A DNA stretch of 64,000 nt from Phycisphaeraceae bacterium (GCA_019636755.1 JAHBWZ010000006.1:62001-126000); one strand, 5' to 3'; numbered from the stretch's first letter, positions 51,631-60,973 are shown. Notes: generated from the letters alone by a model not told the origin. Program-made: numbers and translations.

Positions 51631-54600
51631 TCACCTCGACTCCGCCGTACCGGCGACGGGCACGCTGGTCCCGTGACCGGAGAGAATCTCGCTGATCAGC
51701 GAGTCCGCCGCATCGAACGGCGTCTCGAACCTGAACTCGGGCGCTTCCGGCGGCGGGGCGCCGAAGGCATCGTGCTTGATGGTCGCGAACTGGATACCCA
51801 TGCCGTGCAGGGAACCGCCCGCCGCGGCGATGTCCGCGCCGCTGTTGAAGTCAAGCCACCGGGCGTACACGCCCAGGATCGCCCGATCCTGGCTCCCGGG
51901 GCAGACCGCCGGACTGGCGATGCCGTCGATCCGGGCCTTGCCATGATCCGTCTGGAGCGCCACCCGACGGAAGTGGTTCGGCGCGTCGTACTGGCTGAGC
52001 AGCGTCTGATCCCAGCACGAGATGCACCGGCCCGTTCCGGAGAGCTTGACCTCGTTCTCGTTCCAGATGTCGATCCGGGCGTAGGTCACCGGAGGACCGG
52101 TGGCCGGGATGATCACGCTCAGGTCCGCGTCCAGCGGATGGATCGTGAGATCCGTATCGCTGACCAGGGTGTCCTGCAGGGTGGACCAGGCATTGGAGCC
52201 GGTGCCCTGGAAGTTGAGCAGAAGCATGTTCGTCGGGGAGCAGTACTCCACGCCGTCCAGGTTCAGCGTGCCGGGGCTCGGCAGCTTCAGGCCATGCTCC
52301 ACGGCAACCGCCGGGAAGGCGCACGCCAGGTACTCCCAGGCCGCGGCGCCGCCGGGGTAATACACGAGGGTTCCCATGCCCTGCAGGTGATTCCAGCGGA
52401 TCTCCTCGCCGAGGTTGTTGACGGCCCAGCCGACGATCCAGCCGCGCAGGACCCGGTCCGTGGTTCCGTCCATCGCCGGCCGTCCCGGGGGCGTGCCGGG
52501 GTCGAGCACGGTCCACGGCGACACGCCGAACGGGGCCCCGCTGACCGCCGACCACCAGATCGGCTGATTCGCGGTGAGCTCGATCAGGTTGTCCACGAAG
52601 TTCCAGCCGGGGTGCGCCCGCTCGCTGCCGGACTGCGGCAGCGGCGGATCACCGTTGATGAAGAAGAGCTGGACGAGCACGTTGTCCGGGTAGTCGTTGG
52701 TCAGCGAGATGAAGGTGTCCTGGACCAGGTTTCCGGCGCTGTCCCAGCGCACTTCCACCTTGGACCAGACCACGAGGCTTCCCTTCTGATGGCAGCCGCG
52801 CCGGCAGACGGGCACGCACTGCACCGTGTTGCACGGGACGCCGTTGCCCTTGTAGTCACCGCCCTGGTTGAGGCAGCAGTACTCGATGATCTCGACGCAG
52901 TCGCCATTGGGGAGGCAGCATGCCCCGACGGGCGGACAGTTCACGTCCTGGCAGAGCACGAAGAGGCCCTGCCAGATACCACCGATCGCATCGCACTGCG
53001 GCTTGGTCCGGTTCGGGACGCAGTTTCCGTCGCAGTCGCAGCACGCCCCGGTGCAGGGGTTGGGTGAGCAGGTCGAGCAGGCGCCCTGGAAGATGCCACC
53101 CTGTGCCTGGCACTCTTCGAGCGTCCTGAGCACGCAGTCACCGTTGGGGAGGCAGCATGCACCGTTCGGCGGGCACTGGTCCGGTCCACAGGTCGAACAC
53201 GGTCCCTGCCAGATGCCGCCGGCGGCCGCGCACTGCTGCTGCGTCTGGTTCGGCGTGCAGACCCCGCTGCAGATGTCGCAGCAGGCGCCGATGATCGGGC
53301 ACGGATTCGGGGAGCACGTCGAACACGCGCTCTGCCAGATGCCACCGGCGTCCGTGCACTGCTGCTGGGTCAGGTTCGGCGTGCACGTCCCGTTGCACGG
53401 GTGGCAGCACGCGCCGACGATCGGGCACGGGTTCGGGGAGCACGTGGAGCACGCGCCCTGCCAGATCCCGCCCGCGGCCGCGCACTGCTGCTGGGTCAGG
53501 TTCGGCGTGCACGTCCCGTTGCACGGGTGACAGCACGCGCCGATCGGCACGCACGGATTCGGGGAGCACGTGGAGCACGCGCCCTGCCAGATGCCGCCCG
53601 CGGCGGTGCACTGCTGCTGGGTCAGGTTCGGCGTGCACGTCCCGTTGCACGGGTGGCAGCACGCGCCGATCGGCACGCACGGGTTCGGGGAGCACGTGGA
53701 GCACGCGCCCTGCCAGATCCCGCCCGCGGCGGTGCACTGGCTCTCCGTCTGGTTCGGCGTGCACGTCCCGTTGCACGGGTGGCAGCACGCACCGACCGGC
53801 ACGCACGGATTCGGCGAGCACGTGGTGCATGCACCCTGCCAGATGCCGCCTGCGGCGGTGCACTGGCTCTGCGTCAGGTTCGGCGTGCATGTCCCGTTGC
53901 ACGGGTGGCAGCACGCGCCGATCGGAATGCAGGGGTTCGGGGAGCACGTGGCGCACGCGCCCTGCCAGATGCCGCCGGCGTCCGTGCACTGCTGCTGGGT
54001 CAGGTCCGGCGTGCACGTCCCGTTGCACGGGTGGCAGCACGCACCGACCGGCACGCACGGATTCGGGGAACAGGTCGACAGGTCGCCCTGGTACTGACCG
54101 CCGGTCGCGAGGCACTCTTCCTCGGACAGGTTCGGCGTGCAGGTTCCGTCGCACGGGTGACAGCAGGCGCCGAGCAGGTTGAAGTCATAGATGACCGTCG
54201 CCTTGCCCTGGGCACGGTGGACGGGATTCGAGAGCGTGAAGAGGTTGTTCGTGATCGTGAAACGACCGGTCCCTTCGACCTGCAGCGTGAACGTCCCGCC
54301 GGCGCCGACGAAGAACGGCAGATTGCCACCCGGCGCCATCTGGTCGAGCCCGGTGCCTTCGAAATACAGGAAGCCTTCGCCGAAGCCGTTGTTGTGCTCG
54401 CAGGTTTCGCCAGGATTCAGGAAGAATCCCGGATTGTTGTCGCACCAGACGAACGTGTCATTGACCAGGATCGTGCCGCCGGGAATGCCACCGGGGACGA
54501 AGGGAAGCAGTGCGAGCTGCTCTTCGACGCGCACGGTCGTCTCGTCCGGCCCGGGGGAGTCGGGCGAGAGCAGGATGACCAGCCGCGCGATGACTTCACC

Positions 54601-55386
54601 ATCGATCGTCAGGCGGACGCTCTTCAGGCGCCGCATTCCGCCAAGATCGTCGAACTTGTCGAAGGTGATCTCGGTGATGCCCTTTGTGTCCGACTGGGTC
54701 CGCTGATAGACGCGGCACTGCACGATCTGCGGGCAGGGCGTTGCCGCGCAATCGGAGCCGTGGCCCTGGTAGAGACCACCGGCCGCCTCGCACGCGTCGG
54801 CACTGAGGTTCGGCGTGCACGTTCCGCCCAGCTCGAAGCAGCAGGCTCCGGTGCAGACGATGATGTCACACGCCGCCGGAACCGGATCCATAAAGGGGTT
54901 CTCGGGGTAGAAGCCCTGGTACAGGGTCCACTCACCGCCGAGAGAAGCACACTCGGTCAGGGTCCTGTCGTTGACGCAGGTCCCGTCCGCCAGGCAGCAT
55001 CCGCCGCGGATCGCGCACGCGGTGTTGATCGCGCAGACACCGGACCCGTCGAATCGTCCACCGGACGCGAGGCAGACGGCCTCTGTGAGGTCGAAGCAGC
55101 GCAGGTCCGGCAGGCAGCACCGGCCGAACGCTTCGCAGGCGACTTCGCCGCATGTCAGGCCGGGGTGGAAGATGCCGTTCCCGGATTCGCAGAACGCTTC
55201 CGAGACGAAGAAGCACTCGCCGGTGAAGAAGCAACAGGCGCCGTTCGCGCCCGAGGTCGACGCGCCCTCGCCTGATGCCCGATCCCGGGACTTCGTGTCG
55301 CCGGCCCCCGACTGTCCATGCGCGGCCGCGCAACACAACGCGAGCAGCATGCTCGCCAGCGCGGGCAGCAGTGTTCTCCCTGCCAT
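51631..55386 (-). CDS. Large secreted cysteine-rich repeat protein
   Basis: 1251 residues. The ATG at 55386 has a perfect AGGAGG nearby and gives a signal peptide LLPALASMLLALCCAAAHG. The body is a chain of small disulfide-type modules (GACCxxxxxC...P.C). Modules near the start are diverse. From about 400 to 750 there are eight near-identical 42-residue repeats of the form GACCHPCNGTCTPNLTQQQC then TAAGGIWQGACSTCSPNPC, with about eight cysteines per repeat. From about 900 to 1251 a non-repetitive domain follows (SLVVWSKVEVRWDSAGNLV, SDTDLTIHPLDADLSVI), possibly a beta-sandwich. No enzyme motif was seen. It is probably a structural cell-surface or envelope protein. The repeats look recently amplified. 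Confidence 0.85.
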   Translation of the reverse strand: MAGRTLLPALASMLLALCCAAAHGQSGAGDTKSRDRASGEGASTSGANGACCFFTGECFFVSEAFCESGNGIFHPGLTCGEVACEAFGRCCLPDLRCFDLTEAVCLASGGRFDGSGVCAINTACAIRGGCCLADGTCVNDRTLTECASLGGEWTLYQGFYPENPFMDPVPAACDIIVCTGACCFELGGTCTPNLSADACEAAGGLYQGHGSDCAATPCPQIVQCRVYQRTQSDTKGITEITFDKFDDLGGMRRLKSVRLTIDGEVIARLVILLSPDSPGPDETTVRVEEQLALLPFVPGGIPGGTILVNDTFVWCDNNPGFFLNPGETCEHNNGFGEGFLYFEGTGLDQMAPGGNLPFFVGAGGTFTLQVEGTGRFTITNNLFTLSNPVHRAQGKATVIYDFNLLGACCHPCDGTCTPNLSEEECLATGGQYQGDLSTCSPNPCVPVGACCHPCNGTCTPDLTQQQCTDAGGIWQGACATCSPNPCIPIGACCHPCNGTCTPNLTQSQCTAAGGIWQGACTTCSPNPCVPVGACCHPCNGTCTPNQTESQCTAAGGIWQGACSTCSPNPCVPIGACCHPCNGTCTPNLTQQQCTAAGGIWQGACSTCSPNPCVPIGACCHPCNGTCTPNLTQQQCAAAGGIWQGACSTCSPNPCPIVGACCHPCNGTCTPNLTQQQCTDAGGIWQSACSTCSPNPCPIIGACCDICSGVCTPNQTQQQCAAAGGIWQGPCSTCGPDQCPPNGACCLPNGDCVLRTLEECQAQGGIFQGACSTCSPNPCTGACCDCDGNCVPNRTKPQCDAIGGIWQGLFVLCQDVNCPPVGACCLPNGDCVEIIEYCCLNQGGDYKGNGVPCNTVQCVPVCRRGCHQKGSLVVWSKVEVRWDSAGNLVQDTFISLTNDYPDNVLVQLFFINGDPPLPQSGSERAHPGWNFVDNLIELTANQPIWWSAVSGAPFGVSPWTVLDPGTPPGRPAMDGTTDRVLRGWIVGWAVNNLGEEIRWNHLQGMGTLVYYPGGAAAWEYLACAFPAVAVEHGLKLPSPGTLNLDGVEYCSPTNMLLLNFQGTGSNAWSTLQDTLVSDTDLTIHPLDADLSVIIPATGPPVTYARIDIWNENEVKLSGTGRCISCWDQTLLSQYDAPNHFRRVALQTDHGKARIDGIASPAVCPGSQDRAILGVYARWLDFNSGADIAAAGGSLHGMGIQFATIKHDAFGAPPPEAPEFRFETPFDAADSLISEILSGHGTSVPVAGTAESR
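53140..54180 (-). repeat. 126-bp coding tandem repeats
   Basis: About eight units with period 126 bp (for example GTTGCACGGGTGGCAGCACG on the plus strand recurs at about 53395, 53645, 53771, 53897 and 54023, with a near copy at 53519). Units keep nearly identical DNA, not just protein, so expansion is recent. The units run head to tail with no unique spacers, and the frame is preserved throughout. Confidence 0.85.
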
Positions 55387-55494
55387 CGATCGAACCTCCT
55401 GTATCCCCTGGACCCCGGGCAGCCGGGTGGGTCGCTTTCCATCCGAAGACGTGTTGTCGGACCGTGCGCGGTGCACTGTCCCCTCCTGCGCCCC

Positions 55495-55523
55495 ATTGCA
55501 CCGCAACCCGTCCGATATGTCAA
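55495..55523 (-). promoter_or_regulatory. Promoter of the cysteine-repeat gene
   Basis: Minus strand: perfect -35 TTGACA (55523-55518), 17-bp spacer, -10 TGCAAT (55500-55495). It would start about 100 nt before the ATG at 55386. Confidence 0.7.
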
Positions 55524-55637
55524 GGCGGCACAAGGACTTCCGTGCCCCTTTTCTGGGACGGAACATTCCCGGACGCCGACCGGCCGGCGTCGCGGATCGG
55601 ATGCCCGCACCACCGCCCATGCCCCGGCCGGACCGGA

Positions 55638-57080
55638 TCAGCGCCGAACCGGCGCCTCCGTGCTCCGGGCCGGCAGGTCCGACCCCTGCGACCGCTGCCA
55701 CCCCTGCCGCGCGCGGATACGGGCCAGGTAGAGATCCCGGTGGAGGCGTTCCAGGTGCGGGCGTTCCGCAGCGTCCGCCGGCGCGAACTGCAGGAGCACC
55801 AGCCCCTGCTCGAAGCCCGGGCCATGGCCCAGGCGCACCCGACGCGGCGGATCGAACGGGTTGGACGGGTTGTCGGGCGAGTTGTCGAAGTGGATCCGGG
55901 CCGTGATGCGCGTCCGCGCCGGGAGTTCAGGCGGGTGGCGGAACGTGAACGGCCGATGCCAGTCGGGATGCCACCGGCGCGCTGCCAGGACGGCGCGGGC
56001 GGCGTCACCCGGCGGCTCCACGAGGACCTCGACACCCACCGCCGCGGCGCCGGCGTGGGGCAGGATCTCGACCAGTGCCGCCGCGACCGGCAGTTCGAAC
56101 GTCTCCTCCACGACCGCGCCCCGCTCGCCCGGCGCGAGATCGATGACCAGGGATCCCGCGGCCACCGGCACGAGGGCATCGCTCCACTCGCATGGCAGCG
56201 CACACCAGAGCGCGACCTCGAACGTGAACGGGACCTCCCGCCCGATAGGATGGAAGTCGAACTGCACGATGAGGTCGCTTGCCCCGGGGACCGCGCGCAC
56301 GAACGGTGCGGGGAGCCGGTTCGCTCCCGATCCGATCGACCAGCCCCCGAACGCGCCGGCGGGCGTCAGCCCCATGTCACCGGGCGCCGGGTAGCCCGGA
56401 TCCGGGTCGGCCTTCTCGAGCATCCGCCCACTGCCGGTCAGGTCGATGGACAGGAGCGCATGGCGCGCCACCTCCGGATGCGACGGACGGACCTCGATGC
56501 GCTGGACCAGGCTCATCGCCGACGCCGGCACAGGCAGCACGAATGACCGCGTCACGAGCACGCCTTCCGCCGGCACCGTGAACGGTGCCTCCTGCCGGAG
56601 AAGCAGGTCCGGGGGACGTGCCTCCCCGTCGACATCATCGGCGATGGCCTCGGCCGCCGAACCCGGTGCCGACGGGCGCACGAACGATTCGTCCGGTGCG
56701 CCCTCGGCGAGCCAGCGCCGCAGGCGCGCCCGCTCCTGCGGGCGGAGCGCGATCGCATCTCCGATCATGCGCACCGCGCCGGGATCCAGCGGCCACGGCG
56801 GCATGAGGTCCCGCGCGAGCACCTCGTCGATCTGCCGGAGCCGGCGGCGGAAATCTTCGGGCGCGGCAAGCGCGAACGGCGCGCCGCCACCGGGCCGATG
56901 GCACGTGGTGCAGCGCGTCTGGACGATCGCGGGGAGCGACTCGAGCGTCCCGTCATCGTCGATGCGCGTCAGCCACGCGGTCGCGTCCGGACATGCCAGG
57001 ACGACCGGCAGCAGGACGGCCGTGGCCCGCCCCATGCGGTTGCGGCACGCAGCCGCGAGGGCGGAGAACAGCCGGTTCAC
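55638..57080 (-). CDS. Exported haem c / copper-dependent monooxygenase-like protein
   Basis: 480 residues. After a signal-like start (GRATAVLLPVVLACPDATA), a cytochrome c haem site CTTCH lies at about 56-60, with a distal Met in LARDLMPPWPLDP. From about 150 on there is a two-domain fold like peptidylglycine or dopamine monooxygenase: HPEVARHALLSID, IVQFDFHPIGREV (His ligands), WHPDWHRPFTFRHPPE and ITARIHFDNSPDNPSNP. The last motif is common in planctomycete proteins of this type. Probable role: redox chemistry outside the cell; the substrate is unknown. The redoxin gene upstream overlaps it by 4 bp, so the two work as a pair. Confidence 0.75.
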   Translation of the reverse strand: MNRLFSALAAACRNRMGRATAVLLPVVLACPDATAWLTRIDDDGTLESLPAIVQTRCTTCHRPGGGAPFALAAPEDFRRRLRQIDEVLARDLMPPWPLDPGAVRMIGDAIALRPQERARLRRWLAEGAPDESFVRPSAPGSAAEAIADDVDGEARPPDLLLRQEAPFTVPAEGVLVTRSFVLPVPASAMSLVQRIEVRPSHPEVARHALLSIDLTGSGRMLEKADPDPGYPAPGDMGLTPAGAFGGWSIGSGANRLPAPFVRAVPGASDLIVQFDFHPIGREVPFTFEVALWCALPCEWSDALVPVAAGSLVIDLAPGERGAVVEETFELPVAAALVEILPHAGAAAVGVEVLVEPPGDAARAVLAARRWHPDWHRPFTFRHPPELPARTRITARIHFDNSPDNPSNPFDPPRRVRLGHGPGFEQGLVLLQFAPADAAERPHLERLHRDLYLARIRARQGWQRSQGSDLPARSTEAPVRR

Positions 57081-57730
57081 GGCGCCTCCGCGTCGCGGTC
57101 GCCGAGGCCGGGAATGAAACAGCCGATGGCGGGCGCGGGCGTCGTATCGGGTGGCTCACCCTGCAGCGCCCGCGCGATCGCCGCATCCAGGTCGCGGCGC
57201 GTCGGCTCGGCGCGACGGCGTCCCCAGTCCCGGTAGCGGTCATCGATGCGCCCCAGGTACAGCCGCTGCGGCAACTGCGATCCGGCGCCGAGGCGCGCGA
57301 CGACCGCCTCCGGCGTCACCGTTGCCCCGAAGTGCCGGGCCAGGTGCTGCGCGGGATCCAGGATCACCGGCTGCGGCAGGCTGAACGCCTCGGCATGCGC
57401 GCGTGCCTGCGCGGGGGTCGTGTGCGGGTCCGGATGCACCAGGACGAAGCGGACGTCGCGCGCCGCCCACGACGCCGCCAGTCGGCGCAACTCGGGAACG
57501 TACGCGTTCGCGATGGGACACTCCGTGGTGATGAAGACCAGCGCGATGATCGACCCGGGCTCCGCCGCGAACGGGTCGATCGTCGTGCCCTCCGTGGTCT
57601 CGAAGGTCCGGGGGAGCGCTGCGGACCCGGGTTCCCGGGACGCGTCGCGCGGGGTGGCGACGCATGCCGGCAGTAGCGCGATTCCGACCATCAGCAGCGC
57701 TGCGGGGAGACGACGGAGACACCTCGACAT
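57077..57730 (-). CDS. Redoxin-domain lipoprotein
   Basis: 217 residues. The lipoprotein signal is LLMVGIALLPAC with the cysteine at about residue 23. The thioredoxin-fold domain begins FETTEGTTIDPFAAEPGS and has VFITTECPIANAYVPELRRL, a single-cysteine peroxiredoxin/TlpA-like active site. PEAVVARLGAGSQLPQRLYLGRIDDRYRDWG continues the family pattern. The C-terminus ends in AIGCFIPGLG, adding a conserved second cysteine found in relatives. The stop overlaps the start of the haem/copper protein gene (ATGA). It may deliver electrons to, or assemble, that partner (inference). Confidence 0.82.
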   Translation of the reverse strand: MSRCLRRLPAALLMVGIALLPACVATPRDASREPGSAALPRTFETTEGTTIDPFAAEPGSIIALVFITTECPIANAYVPELRRLAASWAARDVRFVLVHPDPHTTPAQARAHAEAFSLPQPVILDPAQHLARHFGATVTPEAVVARLGAGSQLPQRLYLGRIDDRYRDWGRRRAEPTRRDLDAAIARALQGEPPDTTPAPAIGCFIPGLGDRDAEAP

Positions 57731-58043
57731 GGCGGACCGGATGCTACCCGGCCTGTCGGGTCAGGGTCACTCGTTTCCGGACCAGGGCCCGACGCGCGGT
57801 CCCATCGCGTGAACCGGGCGCCGCAAACCGGACCCGGATGCCCAGGTCGCATCGATGACCGGACCGTCATGGGCCCACGCGTCCGGGTCGGACGGCCACC
57901 GTCGCGAGTGGATCGGACGCGGGAGGTCGCCGACAGACCTTCCCGGGTCCGGTCCTCGTGGCGCCGGATCCGGCGTTCTTCGCACGGCCGGGCCCGCGCC
58001 GGCACTCTGCCACGACTTCGTCGCCGCACCCCACCGGAGCCAC
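57731..58043. other. Intergenic region between divergent genes
   Basis: No supported gene and no clear promoter hexamers. The downstream plus-strand gene starts at 58044. Confidence 0.4.
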
Positions 58044-58835
58044 ATGCCCATGGGCACGAGTTACTGCATCGCCGCCGCCATGATCGCACTCACGCAGTCG
58101 CCGGGAGCCACGGTGGTCCCGCCGACCAGGTCCGACGTCTCGTCGACCGCGCACTCGGCGCGGGATCGCCTTCTCGAGACGCTCCAGCAGCAGTACGAGG
58201 AGTGCATCGAACTCGCGATGCGCGCCGCGGCACTGCACCGACCGGATGAAGTCGAATCCGCACGCCGCCTCGGAGACGCGATCCTCGCCCGGATGGTGGA
58301 GATCCTCCATGACCCAGGCACGTCCCTGCAGGGTGGGTCCGCCGTTCCGGCGCACGCGGTGACCGACGACCAGCCGCCGCAGCTCCGACCGATGTCGGCA
58401 CCGAGGCGACCGCTGCCGGAGTCGCCCATCGTGCTGGCGCCCGCCGACGAAGAGGGCCTGTTCCGACTCGACCGTGATCCGAAGACCGGCGGTCCGTCGG
58501 AGACGCGTCGGCCGGTTACGACGGTGCACACGTTCGCCACGGAGGACGAGGCGATGCATCTCCAGCTCGCAGCGCCGATCGGGCGGCGCCCGGTCCCGCC
58601 CGCACGGCTCGCCCCCGGATCGCTCCTGGTGATGGAGGGCGAGGAGGGCGCCGTCGCAGGCCGCGCCGAGCAGGCGCCACGTCGGCAGACCCCGGATCCC
58701 GTGGTCGCGCCCGGCGGCGACCTGGGCGCCCCGGTGCACTCCACGCGAATCGGCGCCTCCGGCACCTTGGCGGGTACCGGCACGTCGATCACCGACCAGC
58801 TCTCGTCGCTCCGCCGGCGGATCGGCGAAGGCTGA
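58044..58835 (+). CDS. Uncharacterised acidic/Pro-rich protein
   Basis: 263 residues, not recognised. Reasons to accept it over the overlapping minus-strand frame: balanced composition with acidic residues (ADEEGLFRLDRDPKTGG, TVHTFATEDEAMHLQLA), a helical N-terminal part (ARDRLLETLQQQYEECIELA, RAAALHRPDEVESARRLGDA), and a following hairpin terminator. The start could be a weak signal (CIAAAMIALTQSPGA). Role unknown. Confidence 0.55.
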   Translation: MPMGTSYCIAAAMIALTQSPGATVVPPTRSDVSSTAHSARDRLLETLQQQYEECIELAMRAAALHRPDEVESARRLGDAILARMVEILHDPGTSLQGGSAVPAHAVTDDQPPQLRPMSAPRRPLPESPIVLAPADEEGLFRLDRDPKTGGPSETRRPVTTVHTFATEDEAMHLQLAAPIGRRPVPPARLAPGSLLVMEGEEGAVAGRAEQAPRRQTPDPVVAPGGDLGAPVHSTRIGASGTLAGTGTSITDQLSSLRRRIGEG

Positions 58836-58884
58836 CCACGGTGACCGTGCCAACCCACCACGGGGAGGCACGCATCCAGACTTC

Positions 58885-58928
58885 GACAGGCGGCAGGAAG
58901 CCCGTTGCGGGTTCACCTGCCGCCTGTC
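58885..58928 (+). terminator. Long perfect hairpin
   Basis: 13-bp perfect stem GACAGGCGGCAGG / CCTGCCGCCTGTC enclosing an 18-nt loop that itself can pair (CCCG/CGGG). It lies 50 bp after the stop of the upstream gene and is followed by TGTTCCCCCC. The remaining gap 58929-59127 shows nothing else. Confidence 0.65.
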
Positions 58929-59127
58929 TGTTCCCCCCGGGCACGGTCGCGTTCCGGTGCGAACCCTGAAACCTCACCCCTTGCCCGAGTCGCGGTGTCG
59001 TCGGCGCGGTCGCCCGGCTGCCCGGATCCGGCCCCCCGGATCCGGCCCCCGGGCACACCGGAAACGGGTCGAGGCGCCCCCACCGATCGGACGCGACGCC
59101 GGCCCACGATGCCACGCCGGAGTCGAC

Positions 59128-59162
59128 TTGCATGTTTATGCATCAGCCTGTATATTCATGCG
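59128..59162 (+). promoter_or_regulatory. argR-argF promoter with ARG boxes
   Basis: TTGCAT (59128-59133), 17-bp spacer, TATATT (59151-59156). The stretch 59128-59162 is an AT-rich island in GC-rich DNA and contains ARG-box-like halves, TGTTTATGCAT and TGTATATTCATG (consensus TNTGAATWWWWATTCANW). Transcription would begin about 3-5 nt before the argR ATG, so the mRNA is nearly leaderless. Confidence 0.75.
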
Positions 59163-59165
59163 TCC

Positions 59166-59729
59166 ATGTCCGACCGCAGCCGCCGCCACGCCGCCATCCT
59201 GAGGATCCTGACCGGCGCACCGGTCCCGGGCCAGGCCGCGCTGGCCGCGGCCCTGGAGGGAGAGGGCTTCCGGGTCACGCAGGCGACCCTCTCGCGCGAC
59301 CTCGCACAGCTCGGCGTCGTGCGCGGACCCTCCGGCTACACCCTTCCGCCGACCGCCCAGCGTGCCGCCTCCGGACAATCGATCGATGCCGCCATCCGGC
59401 GCGAGGCGATCTCGGTCGACCTCGGGGTCGGCCTGGTCGTCATGCGGACGCGCCCCGGTCACGCCAATGCGCTCGCGGTGGAACTGGACGCACGCCTGCC
59501 CGAGGGCGTGATCGGCTGCATCGCCGGGGACGACACCATCTTCCTCGCCATGCGCACCGCCGATGCGGCGGAGCGCCTGGTGCGACACATCGACTCACTG
59601 CTCGCACCGCCTCCATCCCGGACCGCCGGATTCGTGGGGCCGGACGCGTCGATGGCCTTCCGCGCCGCGACGCCCGGTGCCGCATGGTCCGGCTTCCCCT
59701 CCACCGCCCGCGTCGGAGCCGCTCCATGA
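59166..59729 (+). CDS. argR: Arginine repressor ArgR
   Basis: 187 residues; typical ArgR is about 150, so the C-terminus has an extra 30 residues (SRTAGFVGPDASMAFRAATP). The N-terminal winged helix-turn-helix reads RRHAAILRILTGAPVPGQAA and FRVTQATLSRDLAQLGVVRG, where TQATLSRDL is the recognition helix signature. The C-terminal arginine-binding and hexamerisation domain has VVMRTRPGHANALAVELDAR and GVIGCIAGDDTIFLAMRT, with the GDD(T) arginine ligands. It represses arginine synthesis when arginine is bound. It probably autoregulates through the upstream ARG boxes. The stop overlaps the argF start by 4 bp. Confidence 0.93.
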   Translation: MSDRSRRHAAILRILTGAPVPGQAALAAALEGEGFRVTQATLSRDLAQLGVVRGPSGYTLPPTAQRAASGQSIDAAIRREAISVDLGVGLVVMRTRPGHANALAVELDARLPEGVIGCIAGDDTIFLAMRTADAAERLVRHIDSLLAPPPSRTAGFVGPDASMAFRAATPGAAWSGFPSTARVGAAP

Positions 59730-60763
59730 CCGCATCCGTGTTCCCGAACGACCTTCTCACGCTCCGCGACTGGTCCGATGCGCAGATCCGCACGATTCTC
59801 GAGGGCGGGCACGTGCTCCGCCACGGGTATGCGGCGGCGGATCGCGTGCTGGCAGGCCGGGCCATGGCGATGCTCTTCGAGAAGCCCTCGCTTCGGACGC
59901 GCGTCAGTTTCGAGATCGGCATGCAGCGACTCGGCGGATCCGTCGTATTCCTCGATCACCGCGGCGAGCGCATCGGAGCGCGTGAGTCGGTCGAGGACTA
60001 CGCGCGGAACCTCGAACGCTGGGTCGATGTCCTGGTCCTGCGCACCTTCCGTCACGACACGATCGAGCGCATGGCGGAGATCGCGGACATCCCCGTGATC
60101 AATGCGCTCAGCGAGTCCTTTCATCCGTGTCAGGCGCTCGCGGACGCGCTCACGCTCGAGTCCCGCCTCGGGTCGCTGGTCGGTCGCCGGGTGGCGTGGA
60201 TCGGCGACGGCAACAATGTCTGCCACTCGCTCATGATCGTGCTCTCGGCGCTGGGGTGCTCGACCGTGGTCATCACGCCGCCGTCCGACGCGCCCGACCA
60301 GGCGGTCGTCGACCATGCCGCCGCGCGTGCGGCCGCCAACGGCGCCACCGTGACGCTCAGCAGCGACCCGGCGCTCGTGGCCGGCTGCGACGCCGTCTAT
60401 ACCGACACGTGGACCTCCATGGGCGAGGAGTCCGAACACACCGCCCGCACCGCGCGCTTCTCGCCCTACCGCGTGACCGAACAGCTCATGGGCCACGCCG
60501 GCGACGATGCGCTCTTCATGCACTGCCTCCCGGCGCATCGCGGCGAGGAAGTGACCGACGAGGTGATCGACGGTGCACGATCCATCGTCTACGACCAGGC
60601 GGAGAACCGCATGCACGCGCAGTGTGCGGTCCTGCTCGCCCTCCTCGCACCCGCGGCACTGCGATCGCTGACCGCCCCGGGCACCGCGGCGTCACCGGAC
60701 ATCGTCCCGGCCATCACCACGCGTCCGGTCCGCGCCCGCACGCTCCACGTCGCGGCCGGCTGA
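59726..60763 (+). CDS. argF: Ornithine carbamoyltransferase
   Basis: 345 residues, about 35 longer than usual because of a Pro/Thr-rich C-terminal extension. The carbamoyl-phosphate loop is FEKPSLRTRVSFEIG, where SLRT replaces the more common STRT. The rest of the site is present: SESFHPCQALADALTL, the ornithine loop WTSMGEE (D-x-W-x-S-M-G) and FMHCLPAHRGEEVTDEV with the catalytic Cys. It joins carbamoyl phosphate to ornithine to make citrulline. It is co-transcribed with argR. The SMG motif distinguishes it from aspartate carbamoyltransferases. Confidence 0.95.
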   Translation: MTASVFPNDLLTLRDWSDAQIRTILEGGHVLRHGYAAADRVLAGRAMAMLFEKPSLRTRVSFEIGMQRLGGSVVFLDHRGERIGARESVEDYARNLERWVDVLVLRTFRHDTIERMAEIADIPVINALSESFHPCQALADALTLESRLGSLVGRRVAWIGDGNNVCHSLMIVLSALGCSTVVITPPSDAPDQAVVDHAAARAAANGATVTLSSDPALVAGCDAVYTDTWTSMGEESEHTARTARFSPYRVTEQLMGHAGDDALFMHCLPAHRGEEVTDEVIDGARSIVYDQAENRMHAQCAVLLALLAPAALRSLTAPGTAASPDIVPAITTRPVRARTLHVAAG

Positions 60764-60973
60764 CGTCATCCGGTCCGACGCGGCCCGTCTCCGCATCACG
60801 GTCGCAGTGTGTCCGCCTCCCGGTCGCCCGGACCACGTCGTCACCGCCGGCACGCGCGGAGCGCGCGGCCGTGGCATCGTCGGGCCCGCGCGGGGGCCGG
60901 TGGGCGCATGCCGCACCCGGGGGGGGCGCCGCGCATGGCGGATGCCTCCGGGATCAGGGAACAGGGTGCCGGG

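Noticed and set aside
53140-54180. Possible CRISPR array
   Set aside because: Units are 126 bp, adjoin without unique spacers and stay in one reading frame; it is a coding repeat.
57867-58916. 349-codon minus-strand frame opposite the 58-kb gene
   Set aside because: The plus-strand frame has more balanced composition, a plausible start and a terminator; the minus frame is Arg-rich with no features.
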